A stretch of 64,000 nucleotides of DNA from CAWKEY01 sp963848675 (lineage in GTDB: Bacteria; Pseudomonadota; Gammaproteobacteria; Methylococcales; Methylomonadaceae). This document shows positions 7,529 to 16,649 of this stretch, piece after piece. The DNA is taken from positions 1 to 64,000 of the forward strand of contig CAWKEY010000022.1 in assembly GCA_963848675.1 (NCBI GenBank), in the 5' to 3' direction. The notes beneath the pieces are model-generated. The model saw nothing but the letters and a program-made list of their open reading frames with translations. It was not told the origin of the DNA and made no database searches. Position 1 is the stretch's first letter. Every line of letters starts with the position of its first letter. The translations under genes were made by a program, and so were the position numbers.

Positions 7529-8503
7529 TTAAGGTTTTGCGGCAGCCAACGCTCCGCCGCAACTGCTGCCTTGCCCGGCGGTGCAACCATAGCAATGGGC
7601 AGCAGTGGCAATCGGCGCGTTCTGCAATAGCCCCGAATGCAACTCACTGATATGTAGCCTGGGTTTGGCAACCGCCCCTAATGGCATCCCCAGCATCTGG
7701 TTAAAATCGCAGTCGTAGACATAGCCCTGCCAGTCGATGCTGACGGTGTCCAGGCACATTAGGTTGTCAAGGTTGCCGGCGCGGAAGCTGTCTTTCAGTA
7801 AGCTCAGATAGGCTTCGAAGCGCCCCTGGCTGATCAGCATGCTGCCGAAGCGCTGGATCGGCATGTTGGCGATGGCATAGAGACGATTAAAGACGATGCC
7901 GTACTGTTGCTGGAGATGCTGTTTGTAAGCCTGCTCCAGAGTGTGCTGATCCGGCGGCAGCACCGCGTCTTGCGGGTTGTAAACTAGATTCAGCTGCAGC
8001 TCGCTGTCCGGCTGGCCGTAACCCAGGCCATTCAGCCGCTGCAAAGCTGCCAGGCTGTCCTTGAACACGCCCTTGCCGCGCTGCTTGTCGACATTTTCTT
8101 GCTGATAACACGGCAAGGAAGCGGTAATTTGCACATGCTGCGCCGCCAGAAATTCGGCCAAATCTTCATAACCGGGTGCTTCCAGGATGGTCAGATTACA
8201 GCGGTCAATAACCTCGATACCACGGTCGCGCGCCGCCCTGACCAGATAGCGAAAATCGGGATGCATTTCCGGGGCGCCGCCGGTCAAATCCAGGCTGTTG
8301 ATATTGGCGGCTTCGGCCAGCGCCAGCACTTGTTCTATGGTCTCCCGGCTCATCATTTCGGTACGTTTCGGCCCGGCATTGACGTGGCAATGCACGCAAC
8401 TGAGATTGCATAAATAGCCGAGATTGACTTGTAAAACGGCCAGCGGCTTGCGGGAAATCGCCGGAAAGTCGCTGTTCGCCAGTAACGGTTTGGTGTCGTG
8501 CAT
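7529..8503 (-). CDS. arsS: Arsenosugar biosynthesis-type radical SAM protein ArsS
   Basis: A radical SAM enzyme with the 4Fe-4S motif CNLSCVHCH about 30 residues from the start. It has the SAM-binding region LDLTGGAPEMHPDFRYLV and the C-terminal DUF3641 region with CDFNQMLGMP and CYGCTAGQGSSCGGAL, which fits the ArsS family. Some members have selenocysteine in the last motif; here both positions are Cys. ArsS is linked to adding the 5'-deoxyadenosyl group in arsenosugar formation. No arsM or other ars gene is near, so the substrate is uncertain. The frame is open 23 codons further up, but the ATG at 8503 has AGGGA 8 bases ahead and gives the usual family N-terminus. Confidence 0.8.
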   Translation of the reverse strand: MHDTKPLLANSDFPAISRKPLAVLQVNLGYLCNLSCVHCHVNAGPKRTEMMSRETIEQVLALAEAANINSLDLTGGAPEMHPDFRYLVRAARDRGIEVIDRCNLTILEAPGYEDLAEFLAAQHVQITASLPCYQQENVDKQRGKGVFKDSLAALQRLNGLGYGQPDSELQLNLVYNPQDAVLPPDQHTLEQAYKQHLQQQYGIVFNRLYAIANMPIQRFGSMLISQGRFEAYLSLLKDSFRAGNLDNLMCLDTVSIDWQGYVYDCDFNQMLGMPLGAVAKPRLHISELHSGLLQNAPIATAAHCYGCTAGQGSSCGGALAAAKP

Positions 8504-8711
8504 GCTTAATCCCTGGAAACCCAGATATCGCCGTAGACGGCGGAAACCAAGCCCTGGCCATGATCGGTACATTCATGATGGCCACGGCATCGATGCGGCG
8601 AAAACTTCTCTACGCCTGTTTTGTTCAATCAAACAAGTCAGACGGTTGCCGATTCGTCATTGAAACTCTTGCGGCCCCAGCCGTCAAGACGATTGGCGTG
8701 GCATTTTTTTA

Positions 8712-8930
8712 TTAGTTCGCTTCTATTAAGAATTTGCGCCGTCTGATCCAGGCATCGACCCTCAATCGCCCCCCGCCGCTGAACAGCAGCGTCGCCAGCA
8801 TCAATAAATACATCAGCGGCAATTTGAAGTTGCCGTAGCCTTTATCGGTGATGGCGTAGCCTTGCCACAACTCACTCAATGAATTCCACTCGGCGGGCCA
8901 ATGCAGGGCAGCGATCGCCGCTACCCCCTG
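8712..8930 (-). pseudogene. DoxX family protein, C-terminal fragment
   Basis: An open stretch of 72 codons with no start, preceded in frame by TAG at 8933-8931. It reads HWPAEWNSLSELWQGYAITD, KGYGNFKLPLMYLLMLA, TLLFSGGGRLRVDAW and ends at TAA 8712. These are the hallmark C-terminal motifs of the DoxX family (four-helix membrane proteins, here those accompanying HvfB/HvfC-type genes). About the first half of the gene is missing; the break coincides with the start of the dispersed repeat at 8935. It probably belonged to the same operon as the hvfA fragment at 18.2-18.4 kb, which is on the same strand. Confidence 0.75.
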
Positions 8931-8934
8931 CTAC

Positions 8935-9230
8935 CCGACGCCGGACAGTGTACGAATTGGCACTTTTTGCCGTCCGGTGGAAGACTTTTCTATATCGCCT
9001 CCCTGCTATAACCTGCCCTCGCCGGTTCAGTGACGACGCGAAAGAACCGGCGGCAGCAAGCGGTCAGTTGGCGAAATGACTGGCGCTGGGTTTGATACTA
9101 TTTGTCGTGTTCCTGCGCGCCATGGTGTCCACCGTGTTCATGCACGTCTCCCTGGTGACCGCCTTGGTCGCCCGGACCATGTGGCTCGGTCGATATCGGC
9201 CGACACTGGGGCGTCCGGTCGAGTCGATCA
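8935..9230 (+). repeat. Dispersed repeat, copy A (about 300 bp)
   Basis: From GACGCCGGACAGTG to GCGTCCGGTCGAGTCG this segment matches 18538-19010 almost base for base (by eye around 90 percent), with scattered substitutions and small indels. Copy A lacks a block of about 165 bp that copy B has after GTCGATATCGGCC. It opens with a hairpin (CCGGAC...GTCCGG) around a T-rich loop. Conceptual translations in both copies show hydrophobic stretches (e.g. VPTVFMHVSLVTALAARTMW in copy B) but are broken by frameshifts. It directly abuts the truncated doxX. Possibly a decayed mobile element or duplicated gene fragment. Confidence 0.65.
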
Positions 9231-9486
9231 CAAAAAGCAGGCAGTAGCCGACGATAACCACGTTCGGCTTGGTCGCAAACTTATCCAATCTCTGGTCAGA
9301 CGATCAATCATAATCTAATTTCTGCAATCGTCAGGCCGATAAAATTTCAGATTATTGGTTTTACTTGGTTCAAGGTGTGCTGCCGGAGACGATTCGGGAT
9401 CGACGGCAAAAATGGAGTAACAAAGGTTTCAACAGCCTGCCCGATTAACCCCGAAGCGGAGCGCCGAGCAAGCCACTGAGGCTCGT
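9231..9486. other. Intergenic region with a possible gene tail
   Basis: Nothing complete is coded here. One open stretch, about 9316-9447 on the plus strand, ends VQGVLPETIRDRRQKW then SNKGFNSLPD and a TAA. It vaguely resembles the C-terminal LPExxRxRxxKxGF region of asparagine-synthase-like enzymes. It has no start and an in-frame TAA upstream, so at best it is a 3' relic. Confidence 0.25.
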
Positions 9487-10098
9487 TTATTTTCCCTCTG
9501 CGATGGCCTGCTGAAGCGACGACGCCAGTTCGCGGCTCATACGGCTCAGGCAGTCGTTAAGCGCCGCCACCATGACTGGGTAGTCGGTGGTCGAGGCCGG
9601 CGCACGGTACGCGACCTGGCGGCTGACTTTGACCTCGTCGCCGCCAGCAATCAGCCATTGCGCGGTCAGGCCGGCCTGGCCCTTCGGGTCGACGTGGAAT
9701 TCAAGGATGGTGATAGCGACGCGCCATTGCGCCTGCCTGGCCCGGTTCGAGCTGCTCACCTGCACGGCATCCACCGGAGCCAGGATCGACAGGTTTTGCA
9801 CCAGCACGCGGCTGATATTGTCGTCCAGCGACTCGGCCCAGCGGTTGAGCTCGCTGACGTAATAGGCGTTTTTGGCGGTTGCGGTCACGATTTGCGGCCG
9901 GTCGACGTAGCGGGGAACCCGGACCGGCGCCAGTGCAACCAGCGTCCTTGACGCAGCCCCGGACGCGCCGCTTGCGCTCTCGCCGACCGGTTCAAGTAGA
10001 TAGAAGCTGGACGGCGGGGTTTTCCCGCCGATGCAGCCGGAGAGCGGCACGAGCAGGAAAGACAGCAGTAGACAATTAACGAGCCGGTTTGCATGCAT
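9487..10098 (-). CDS. PqiC-type ABC transport auxiliary lipoprotein
   Basis: Outer-membrane-type lipoprotein of the ABC-type transport auxiliary (PqiC/YmbA, DUF330) family. It has a signal peptide with lipobox LSGC at about residues 18-21, then SFYLLEPV, the conserved LALAPVRVPRYVDRPQIV-like strand and NRWAESLDDNISRVL. In this family the protein links an inner-membrane MCE complex to the outer membrane for lipid movement. It is the last gene of the mlaE-F-D-like operon, 24 bp after the MCE gene. I chose the ATG at 10098, with GGAGG 9 bases ahead, over the ATG at 10107, which directly follows the GGAGG. Confidence 0.85.
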   Translation of the reverse strand: MHANRLVNCLLLSFLLVPLSGCIGGKTPPSSFYLLEPVGESASGASGAASRTLVALAPVRVPRYVDRPQIVTATAKNAYYVSELNRWAESLDDNISRVLVQNLSILAPVDAVQVSSSNRARQAQWRVAITILEFHVDPKGQAGLTAQWLIAGGDEVKVSRQVAYRAPASTTDYPVMVAALNDCLSRMSRELASSLQQAIAEGK

Positions 10099-10122
10099 GA
10101 TCAACATCCTCCAGTTATCCCT

Positions 10123-11151
10123 TTAGTGATCCTTGCCGGAAATAAGCGCTTCCGGGTGGCGCTCCAGATAATCTGTCAGTTCCTTGATCGAGCGCGAGGC
10201 GTCCTTCAACGATTCCAGCGTTTCCGCCAAAGCCGATTCCGGCCCGATCGCATCGCCCATCTTTCTCATGGAGTCGTCCGCCCGGCTCAAGGCTTTCGTC
10301 GCCGCCGACAAGGTTTTGTCGGCGGATGTCAGAATGGGCTTGATGTCCTGATGCACATCCCTCACCATGGCCCTGGAATCCAGCACCAGCAGGTTGGTAT
10401 TCTGGATGGTCTTCTCCGTATTCTTCAGTATCGGCTCGAGATTTTTATTCAGCGTGCCGACAGTTTTCTCGACGCCTTCCAGGGTTTTAGCCAGAGCCAC
10501 CCTCGATTTCCGGACGTCCTCGGACGCCAACAGATTCTTGATTTCTTTCAGGCTGTCGGCAAAATCCTGGACGATCTGATCCAACGGCATCGAGCGCAGT
10601 TTTTTTACCACTTCTTCGGCGGTATCGCGAATCTCGTCGGTGGTTTTCGGTATGCCGGGAAATTCGATGATCCCTTTGTAATCCAGATTGACGAACAAAG
10701 GCGGCTTGTCGGGATAGATATCTATATCGACGTATAGCAGGCCTGTCAAGAGACTTTGCGTTTCCAGGCGCGCACGAAAGCCGGCTTTAACCAGCCTGTC
10801 CCGGTTCGCCAGGCGTTGGCCTCTTGTCAGGGTTTTGAGCATTTTTACGTCCCCGCCGGGACCGGTAAACGCTGTTCGGTCAATCGCCACAGTGACTGGT
10901 TTGTATATTTTGGCGGTTTTATCGTCCATTTCCAACGCGATTTCGGTAACTTCTCCGATTTTAACGCCCTGCATTTTCACCGGCGCGCCTTTTTCCAGGC
11001 CATTCAACGACGTATCGAAGAAAATGACGTAATTGACTTTATCGGTTTTTAAAATCCCTCCCCCGCCGAACAAAAGCAGCCCTACGATCAGCAGAGCCAA
11101 CGCGCCGATCGTGAACCCCCCTATCGCCGTTGGATTAATCGGTTTGCTCAT
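10123..11151 (-). CDS. MlaD-like MCE domain substrate-binding protein
   Basis: A 342-aa protein with one N-terminal membrane helix (FTIGALALLIVGLLLFGGG), a single MCE domain (about residues 45-130; ...GLEKGAPVKMQGVKIGEVTEI) and a long helical C-terminal part (about 180-330, including KTIQNTNLLVLDSRAM and EKTVGTLNKNLEPIL). That tail is expected to form the hydrophobic hexameric tunnel of longer MCE proteins. It works in the periplasm on glycerophospholipids together with the ATPase and permease encoded just upstream. It is longer than E. coli MlaD (about 183 aa) and nearer to the long MCE proteins found with PqiC partners. Confidence 0.88.
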   Translation of the reverse strand: MSKPINPTAIGGFTIGALALLIVGLLLFGGGGILKTDKVNYVIFFDTSLNGLEKGAPVKMQGVKIGEVTEIALEMDDKTAKIYKPVTVAIDRTAFTGPGGDVKMLKTLTRGQRLANRDRLVKAGFRARLETQSLLTGLLYVDIDIYPDKPPLFVNLDYKGIIEFPGIPKTTDEIRDTAEEVVKKLRSMPLDQIVQDFADSLKEIKNLLASEDVRKSRVALAKTLEGVEKTVGTLNKNLEPILKNTEKTIQNTNLLVLDSRAMVRDVHQDIKPILTSADKTLSAATKALSRADDSMRKMGDAIGPESALAETLESLKDASRSIKELTDYLERHPEALISGKDH

Positions 11152-11168
11152 GGTTTGCCTTCTTCCTT

Positions 11169-11936
11169 TTACGCCGCTTGATGCACATTGCCTTCACCGC
11201 GCGTCAAAAACTGGATGATTTTGGGGTCTTTGGACTCAGCCAACAGGGTTTTGGGCGAGCCGGTGGCGAGCATGGTTTTGGTCTCTGGATCAAGAAATAC
11301 CGAGTTGGTGCCGATCGCAAAAATGCTGGCCAGTTCGTGCGTTACTACCGCGATCGTCGTGCCGAGCGTATCGCGCAGACTGATGATCAGGTCGTCCAGC
11401 AGACGCGCGCTGACCGGATCGAGGCCGGCCGACGGTTCGTCGAAAAACAGGATTTCGGGGTCGAGCGCCATGGCCCGCGCCAGCCCTGCGCGTTTCTGCA
11501 TGCCGCCGCTGATTTCCGAAGGGTAGTAGTCCTCGAAACCGGCCAGACCTACCAGCGCGAGCTTGTAGGACACGATGTCGGCGATTTCGGCTCGGCTGAA
11601 GTCGGTAAACTCGCCGAGCGGCAAAGCGATATTTTCGGCCAGGGTCAACGAGCTGAACAATGCGCCGCTCTGATAGAGTACGCCGATGCGGCGCATCATC
11701 CTGACCTGTTCGTCGGGGTCGGCGTGCCAGAAACTTTGGCGATCGTAGAAGACGTCGCCCTTGGCGGGGTGCTGCAGGCCGATCAGGTGCCTCAGCAGCG
11801 TGCTTTTTCCGCAGCCGCTGCCGCCCATGATGATGAACACATCGCCGCGGTTAATGGTGAAGTTCAGATCGTGCTGAATCAGAAAATCGCCGTAGGCCAT
11901 GGTCAGATCAGTTACTGTGATATGGGGCGTGTTCAT
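11169..11936 (-). CDS. MlaF-like ABC transporter ATP-binding protein
   Basis: A 255-aa ABC ATPase with Walker A GGSGCGKST (about 38-46), a Q-loop near LYQSGALFSSLTLAENI, signature SGGMQKRAGLARA, Walker B ILFFDEPSAGLDP and switch VTHE. The GALFSSLTV-like Q-loop and the SGGMQKR signature mark the MlaF/MCE-associated subfamily. It should power phospholipid transport across the envelope with the MlaE-like permease upstream (20-bp gap) and the MCE protein downstream (17-bp gap). Confidence 0.9.
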   Translation of the reverse strand: MNTPHITVTDLTMAYGDFLIQHDLNFTINRGDVFIIMGGSGCGKSTLLRHLIGLQHPAKGDVFYDRQSFWHADPDEQVRMMRRIGVLYQSGALFSSLTLAENIALPLGEFTDFSRAEIADIVSYKLALVGLAGFEDYYPSEISGGMQKRAGLARAMALDPEILFFDEPSAGLDPVSARLLDDLIISLRDTLGTTIAVVTHELASIFAIGTNSVFLDPETKTMLATGSPKTLLAESKDPKIIQFLTRGEGNVHQAA

Positions 11937-11955
11937 GATGTCGTCCTAGAACGGG

Positions 11956-13092
11956 TCAGATACCAAGCCGGCTGCAGATCAGGGTGATGATCGAGTCGGC
12001 CACCACGATGTAGACAATGCTGTTGACGACGGCCGACGTTGCCGCATCGCCGACGGCCGAGGCGCTTTGTCCGCATTGCATACCGCGCATGCAACCGGCC
12101 GTGGCAATCAGCACGGCGAACACCAGGCTTTTGGCGAGGCCAATGCCGAAATCGGGGAGATGAACGGACTTGACAGTTTCGTTATAGTACTGGATCAACG
12201 AGACATCGAAGGCACTGACCGTCACCGCCGCCCCGCCCAGGATGCCCATCAGGTCGGCATAGAGACAGAGCAAGGGCATCATCAGGATCAACGCAAGCAT
12301 CCTCGGCATCACCAGAAACTCCATCGGCGAGATGCCCATGGTCTTGAGCGCATCAATCTCGCTGTTTACATTCATCGTGCCCAGTTGAGCGGCATAGGCC
12401 GCCCCGGTGCGCCCGGACATGATAACCGCGGTCATCAGCGCCCCCATCTCGCGCACCGTCCCCAAACCTACCAGATCGGCAATAAAGATCTGCGCGCCGA
12501 ACATCGCCAGCTGCACGGCGCCGACAAACGCCAGGATCAGGCCCACCAGCAAGCTGATCAGCGTCACGATGGCCAGAGCCCCCGGCCCTGCATCCTGGAT
12601 GCACAACAGCAGATCGACGGTGCGAAAGCGCGCCCTGCCGCGCATCATGGCGTAGCCCGCCAGTACGCTTTCGCCGATAAAGGTAATCAACCCCTTGGCG
12701 TCGGCCAGTCCGCTTAATACCGTCTTGCCCACTTTGGCCAGAATCGGCGTCTTCTGCGCCGTGCGGCGGGCGTCGGCGCGTTCGGGCACCGCCCTCGCCA
12801 GCCTGAGCAGACCCTGGACGCCGTCCGGCAGTCCGGATTCATCGACCTCTATGCATTTATCCTGACAATCATAGAGAATTTTGAGCAGATAGGTCGGCAA
12901 GCGGCTGTCCCATTTATCGAGCTCGCCGGCCTGCAGCGATAGCCGCCTGAAAGATCCTGCCGCCGCGATTTCTTCAAGGACGCGCTCAACCGGTTTTATC
13001 CTGGCACCCTGAATCCAGTTACCGGCCAAGCGAATGACTAAGGTAGCCACATCGACACGCTCGAGACTGATTTCGCCGGCTAAGCTCTGCAT
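11956..13092 (-). CDS. MlaE-like ABC permease with N-terminal STAS-like domain
   Basis: Residues 1 to about 110 form a soluble STAS/NTP-binding-like domain, normally a separate protein (MlaB) in E. coli. The rest is the MlaE permease with several membrane helices and typical motifs (DAGPGALAIVTLISLLVG; LGTVREMGALMTAVIMSGRTGAA; EIDALKTMGISPMEFLVMPR). The fusion makes a separate mlaB unnecessary, and none is present. It is the first gene of the operon. The longest frame starts at TTG 13119, but the ATG at 13092 has GGAG 9 bases upstream and is the better start. Confidence 0.9.
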   Translation of the reverse strand: MQSLAGEISLERVDVATLVIRLAGNWIQGARIKPVERVLEEIAAAGSFRRLSLQAGELDKWDSRLPTYLLKILYDCQDKCIEVDESGLPDGVQGLLRLARAVPERADARRTAQKTPILAKVGKTVLSGLADAKGLITFIGESVLAGYAMMRGRARFRTVDLLLCIQDAGPGALAIVTLISLLVGLILAFVGAVQLAMFGAQIFIADLVGLGTVREMGALMTAVIMSGRTGAAYAAQLGTMNVNSEIDALKTMGISPMEFLVMPRMLALILMMPLLCLYADLMGILGGAAVTVSAFDVSLIQYYNETVKSVHLPDFGIGLAKSLVFAVLIATAGCMRGMQCGQSASAVGDAATSAVVNSIVYIVVADSIITLICSRLGI

Positions 13093-13134
13093 GTCCGCTG
13101 CTCCGTTCGCTTTCCTCAAGATTTCATCTTAAAT

Positions 13135-13602
13135 TTATTGAACCGTATAGCCGCGGCCTGTCAGACATGCGCCCAGGGCCCGGTTGTAATTGTTCGCAGC
13201 TTCATTGGCCGCCGCTGCAGGAGCCGCTTTGTTGGCATCAATTTGTCCGAAGCCGCGTTTCAAACCGCCGGCCGTGGCCCCTATGGCTGCGCCTTTGCCC
13301 GCATCACCGGCAATGGCTCCAATCGCTGCTCCCGCGGCGGCGCCCCGTAACCCCCCTCTCAACGTTTCACGGCCTACACTGCCTTGCGGGGCGCTTGACT
13401 GCGAACCGTAAGCGCCGCTGCTGGGATCAAATCCGCTCTGCTGGACAGCCCAGGTATGACATTCATAACGATCTTTCGACGCCTGATCCGGCGTCTGTCC
13501 CTGCGAGGGATAAACCATCAGATTTTGCGCAAACACCGCCGAAGCCAAAGTCGCCATCAACGGAACGAAAATGACGGGTATCAGTTTTAAATACGTTTTC
13601 AT
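13135..13602 (-). CDS. Glycine-zipper family envelope protein
   Basis: About 155 aa with a signal peptide (MKTYLKLIPVIFVPLMATLA...FAQ), a DRYECHTWAVQQSGFDPS motif seen in YMGG-like/glycine-zipper proteins, and a glycine-zipper block (LRGGLRGAAAGAAIGAIAGD, AGKGAAIGATAGG). It ends LGACLTGRGYTVQ, the usual conserved C-terminus with a Cys. It is probably anchored in or near the outer membrane; exact role unknown. It lies 42 bp upstream of the MCE operon on the same strand and may be co-transcribed. The frame is open 20 codons further upstream, but the ATG at 13602 gives the proper signal peptide. Confidence 0.7.
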   Translation of the reverse strand: MKTYLKLIPVIFVPLMATLASAVFAQNLMVYPSQGQTPDQASKDRYECHTWAVQQSGFDPSSGAYGSQSSAPQGSVGRETLRGGLRGAAAGAAIGAIAGDAGKGAAIGATAGGLKRGFGQIDANKAAPAAAANEAANNYNRALGACLTGRGYTVQ

Positions 13603-13793
13603 CAGGATGCTTTTATAAAATAATTGTAAAAATTTGCAAGGGATTGCCGATAACGTGCTCATCGCATTATACCCGAAGAGTCGCCACGCAGGGCGATCAT
13701 ATCAAGAACCACTCAGACTGAAGAGGGACTTGCAAAACTCAAAAAACTGAGTGGAATTTGAGTCGCGAAAGGCAAAAAAAAAGAAAAAATAAC

Positions 13794-14325
13794 ATGCCCA
13801 TAAATGATAAAGTTGAATCGTCTAAAACCCGAGAATTATCATTACATGAGCAACTTACTGAATCATTACCACAAGCATGGCTTAACATACAAGGCTCTTT
13901 ATTCCCCTGGCTTGCTGAAGAACTGGGGTCACTGCTTCAGAAACAACAGGAATTGGCCACCACCTTAGAAATCGTGCGCATCGAAGAATTCAGCTCATCC
14001 ACATGGTTTTCCTTAATGTCCGCCTCAAGATCGCACGGCCATTGCCCGAGAGTTTGTGGCGAAAAAAGTGTACAATCAGCCCACGACCCAGGCGTTACTG
14101 GCTCGGCTACCGACAGACCGCGCCTTAAGACGGGCTTGTGGTTCAGAGAGTCAAAACGATGTGCCGGTTGAATGGATCTTTTCGCACGCCTTTGCCGAAT
14201 CCTCGAAATCCCATTTGCCTGAGCGCATATGAAGCCTTGATCAAAAAAGTTATGCAGCTGAGTTAGTGGGGCATAATTCGCGTAATTCGGCCGCGATCGA
14301 GGCGAGAGAAAAACCGGTCAGAAAG
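13794..14325 (+). pseudogene. Transposase N-terminal remnant, frameshifted
   Basis: The first frame reads LHEQLTESLPQAWLNIQGS ... LATTLEIVRIEEF, then shifts to another frame: QDRTAIAREFVAKKVYNQPT, TQALLARLPTDRALRRACG, VPVEWIFSHAFAESSKSHLP. It shifts again to GHNSRNSAAIEAREKP. The order of motifs (DRxAIARAFVAK, RLxxDRxLRRxCG, FSxAFAE, GHxSRDSTAIEAREKP) is that of the N-terminal third of a common DDE transposase of the IS4/IS5/IS1182 type. At least two frameshifts and loss of the catalytic part make it dead. It passes without a stop into the channel-like sequence that follows. Confidence 0.7.
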
Positions 14326-15006
14326 GCGCTCGATGCCGGCGCAACAGTTACCGAGTCATATTCCTTGAGGGATGAGTTAAGGAATCTTTATCTTGATCAG
14401 GTGGGTTCCTATTCCCGGCTGTTGGGGGCAATTGAATCAACCACAAACTTGCTGGAGCGCCCTTTTCGACCGGGGGATATGGTCGAAGTCGGCGGTATCC
14501 GTGGCCGCATTACGGACATCGGGGTGCGCAGTTCGAAAATTCTCGAGGCAAACGGTATTGAGACGCTGATTCCTAACAGCACCTTCATTGAACAGAACGT
14601 CACCAACTGGACGCTGAATGATCAAATGGTACGCATCGTGGTCAATATCGGCGTTGCTTATGGCTCGCCAGTAAAAGAGGTACGCAGACTGCTCCTTGAA
14701 GCGGCCGATCACCACGGAATGACTCTTGACGAACCCGAACCCTTTGTGTTATTTGAGGATTTCGGCAGCGACGCATTGCTCTTCGGCTTGTATACCTGGA
14801 TCGAACTCAAGCGTGATGTGTCCTGGAAAGTTATCGCCAGCGACCTGCGTTATATGATCCACAAGACCCTGAACGAGCATGGTATCGTGATTGCCTTTCC
14901 GCAACGGGATGTTCATATTGATAGCAGCCGACCACTGGAGGTTCGAGTGCTTGCCGATGCCCCTGATACTAAAAACCGTGGCTTCAACTCCAAAGGGAAA
15001 CTTTAA
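14326..15006 (+). pseudogene. Internally deleted MscS/MscK-type mechanosensitive channel gene
   Basis: The frame starts in transposase sequence (GTG at 14266). At about 14326 it becomes LRDELRNLYLDQVGSYSRLLG, resembling the periplasmic N-terminal region of large MscS/MscK channels. It then jumps straight into the cytoplasmic MscS core: LLERPFRPGDMVEVGGIRG, IETLIPNSTFIEQNVTNWT and the alpha/beta domain ending VIAFPQRDVHID. All membrane helices expected between these parts, including the pore helix, are missing although the frame is kept. The product could not form a channel by itself; I treat it as a decayed gene. Confidence 0.65.
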
Positions 15007-15093
15007 TCGTGATGCGGCTACTCGCTTTTCGTGTTTTTTGTAAGCCTTCAGTGTCATTTCAATAACAGCTTTATCTTACTACCAGGTTTTTTA

Positions 15094-16371
15094 ATGTCTT
15101 TTGACCATCTCGGTTTAACCGCTGAACTCCTTAAGGCTGTAGCCGAACAGGGCTATATGACCCCTACCCCCATCCAACAACAGGCCATTCCTGTTGTGCT
15201 GGCAGGACGCGATGTGCAGGCCGGCGCGCAAACCGGCACCGGCAAAACCGCCAGCTTCACGCTGCCTTTGCTGCAACTTCTAAATGAACAGGGCGGGCCG
15301 CAAAAGCCGCGTCGAGTGCGGGCACTTATTCTAACGCCAACGCGAGAGCTGGCCGCACAAGTCCATGAAAGCGTGCTGACTTACGGCAAACATCTGCCAT
15401 TGTTTGCAGTGGCGATTTACGGCGGCGTCAACATCAACATGCAGATACGCAATCTGCGTAAAGGCTGCGACATCATTGTCGCTACGCCAGGCCGTCTGCT
15501 TGATCATGTTCATCAAAAAACGATTGATTTGTCCCATGTGGAAATACTGGTATTGGATGAAGCCGACCGCATGCTTGATATGGGCTTTATGCCCGACATG
15601 CGTAAAATCATCGAGCGCCTACCCAAACAGCGGCAAACCCTGCTGTTTTCAGCCACTTTTTCCGAGGAACTAAAGACCCTCGCCGCGTCGGTGCTGCGTA
15701 ATCCGGTCGACATTGAAGTGGCACGAACCGGCACGACCGCCGACACGATTTCAGAACGCATCTACGGCATTGCTCGTGAACATAAGCGTGAATTGCTGTC
15801 GTATCTGATTGGCAGCGGTAATTGGCAACAAGTGTTGGTGTTTGTGCGCACTAAACATGGCGCCGACCGGTTGGGCAAGCAACTGCTGGCCGATGGCATT
15901 CGCACGGCCGTGCTGCATGGCGATAAAACCCAAGGCGCGCGCAACAAGGCGCTGGATTATTTTAAGACAGGGCAAGTGGCAGTGCTGGTGGCTACCGATA
16001 TCGCCGCGCGCGGCCTGGATATCGACCAGTTGCCGCACGTCGTTAATTTTGATTTACCCCAGGTGGCCGAGGATTATGTCCACCGCATTGGCCGTACCGG
16101 CCGCGCCGGTTTAAGAGGCGAAGCGCTGTCTTTGGTCTGTCCTGAAGAAGCCTATTTACTGGCCGAAATTGAAAAATTGTTGAGGCGGCAAATTCCGCGC
16201 ATTGCCGACACCGGCTATGAACCGGTTTCGTTAAAAGTAACTGACGCGCCTAAAAAGAGCGCGCCCCACAAGACTACCGGTAAAAAAGATTATCGCCACA
16301 ACAAAACCGCTACGCGTGGCCGCGCTAAAACGGGTGGCAAACCGGGGGAACCCAGAAACAGACGTAAATAA
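15094..16371 (+). CDS. rhlE: DEAD-box RNA helicase RhlE
   Basis: A 425-aa ATP-dependent RNA helicase. The Q motif (GYMTPTPIQQQAIP) is followed by motif I AQTGTGKTASF, Ia PTRELA, II DEAD (LVLDEADRMLDMGF), III SAT and the C-terminal ATDIAARGLDI and HRIGRTGRAG motifs. A basic tail (KKDYRHNKTATRGRAK) follows, as in RhlE. It remodels RNA in ribosome assembly and mRNA decay. The frame is open to 15031, but MSFDHLGL at 15094 is the standard RhlE start (AGG ahead, then T-rich). It stands alone on the plus strand; the nearest terminator is at 16650. Confidence 0.92.
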   Translation: MSFDHLGLTAELLKAVAEQGYMTPTPIQQQAIPVVLAGRDVQAGAQTGTGKTASFTLPLLQLLNEQGGPQKPRRVRALILTPTRELAAQVHESVLTYGKHLPLFAVAIYGGVNINMQIRNLRKGCDIIVATPGRLLDHVHQKTIDLSHVEILVLDEADRMLDMGFMPDMRKIIERLPKQRQTLLFSATFSEELKTLAASVLRNPVDIEVARTGTTADTISERIYGIAREHKRELLSYLIGSGNWQQVLVFVRTKHGADRLGKQLLADGIRTAVLHGDKTQGARNKALDYFKTGQVAVLVATDIAARGLDIDQLPHVVNFDLPQVAEDYVHRIGRTGRAGLRGEALSLVCPEEAYLLAEIEKLLRRQIPRIADTGYEPVSLKVTDAPKKSAPHKTTGKKDYRHNKTATRGRAKTGGKPGEPRNRRK

Positions 16372-16649
16372 CGCGTATCAAGGGAAACCGGGTCAGTTTT
16401 CTAGTTGGCGTGTGATTTGCGCACAAGAAAAGGGAACGCGTGCGCTTATCTGCTTTGATTTGGTGCGTATAACAATAGACCTCATTCTGAAAAGGGTTGT
16501 GCATTTAGCTACAGCGCATTGATAAAACAGGATTATTTCTTTCAATACAGACGAACACTAAAACTGGCATCATCTATGCCTATAGTATTGTAAGCGCAAC
16601 GTGTTGCGTGATTGATCCCTCCTTGATGTTGTTTGACTATTAGTGCTCA
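16372..16649. other. Intergenic region, possible small RNA gene
   Basis: No protein gene is seen. The 3' part (about 16560-16649) contains TATAGT at about 16582 and leads without any ORF into the strong terminator at 16650. This is compatible with a short non-coding transcript of about 80-100 nt or simply the rhlE 3' UTR. I see no match to a known small RNA family. Confidence 0.25.

Noticed and set aside
10093..10737. 214-codon plus-strand frame opposite the MCE gene
   Set aside because: Antisense shadow with biased His/Gln/Arg composition; the MCE gene on the other strand is well supported.
11178..11987. 269-codon plus-strand frame opposite the MlaF-like gene
   Set aside because: Mirror frame in G/C-rich coding DNA; the minus strand has full ABC ATPase motifs.
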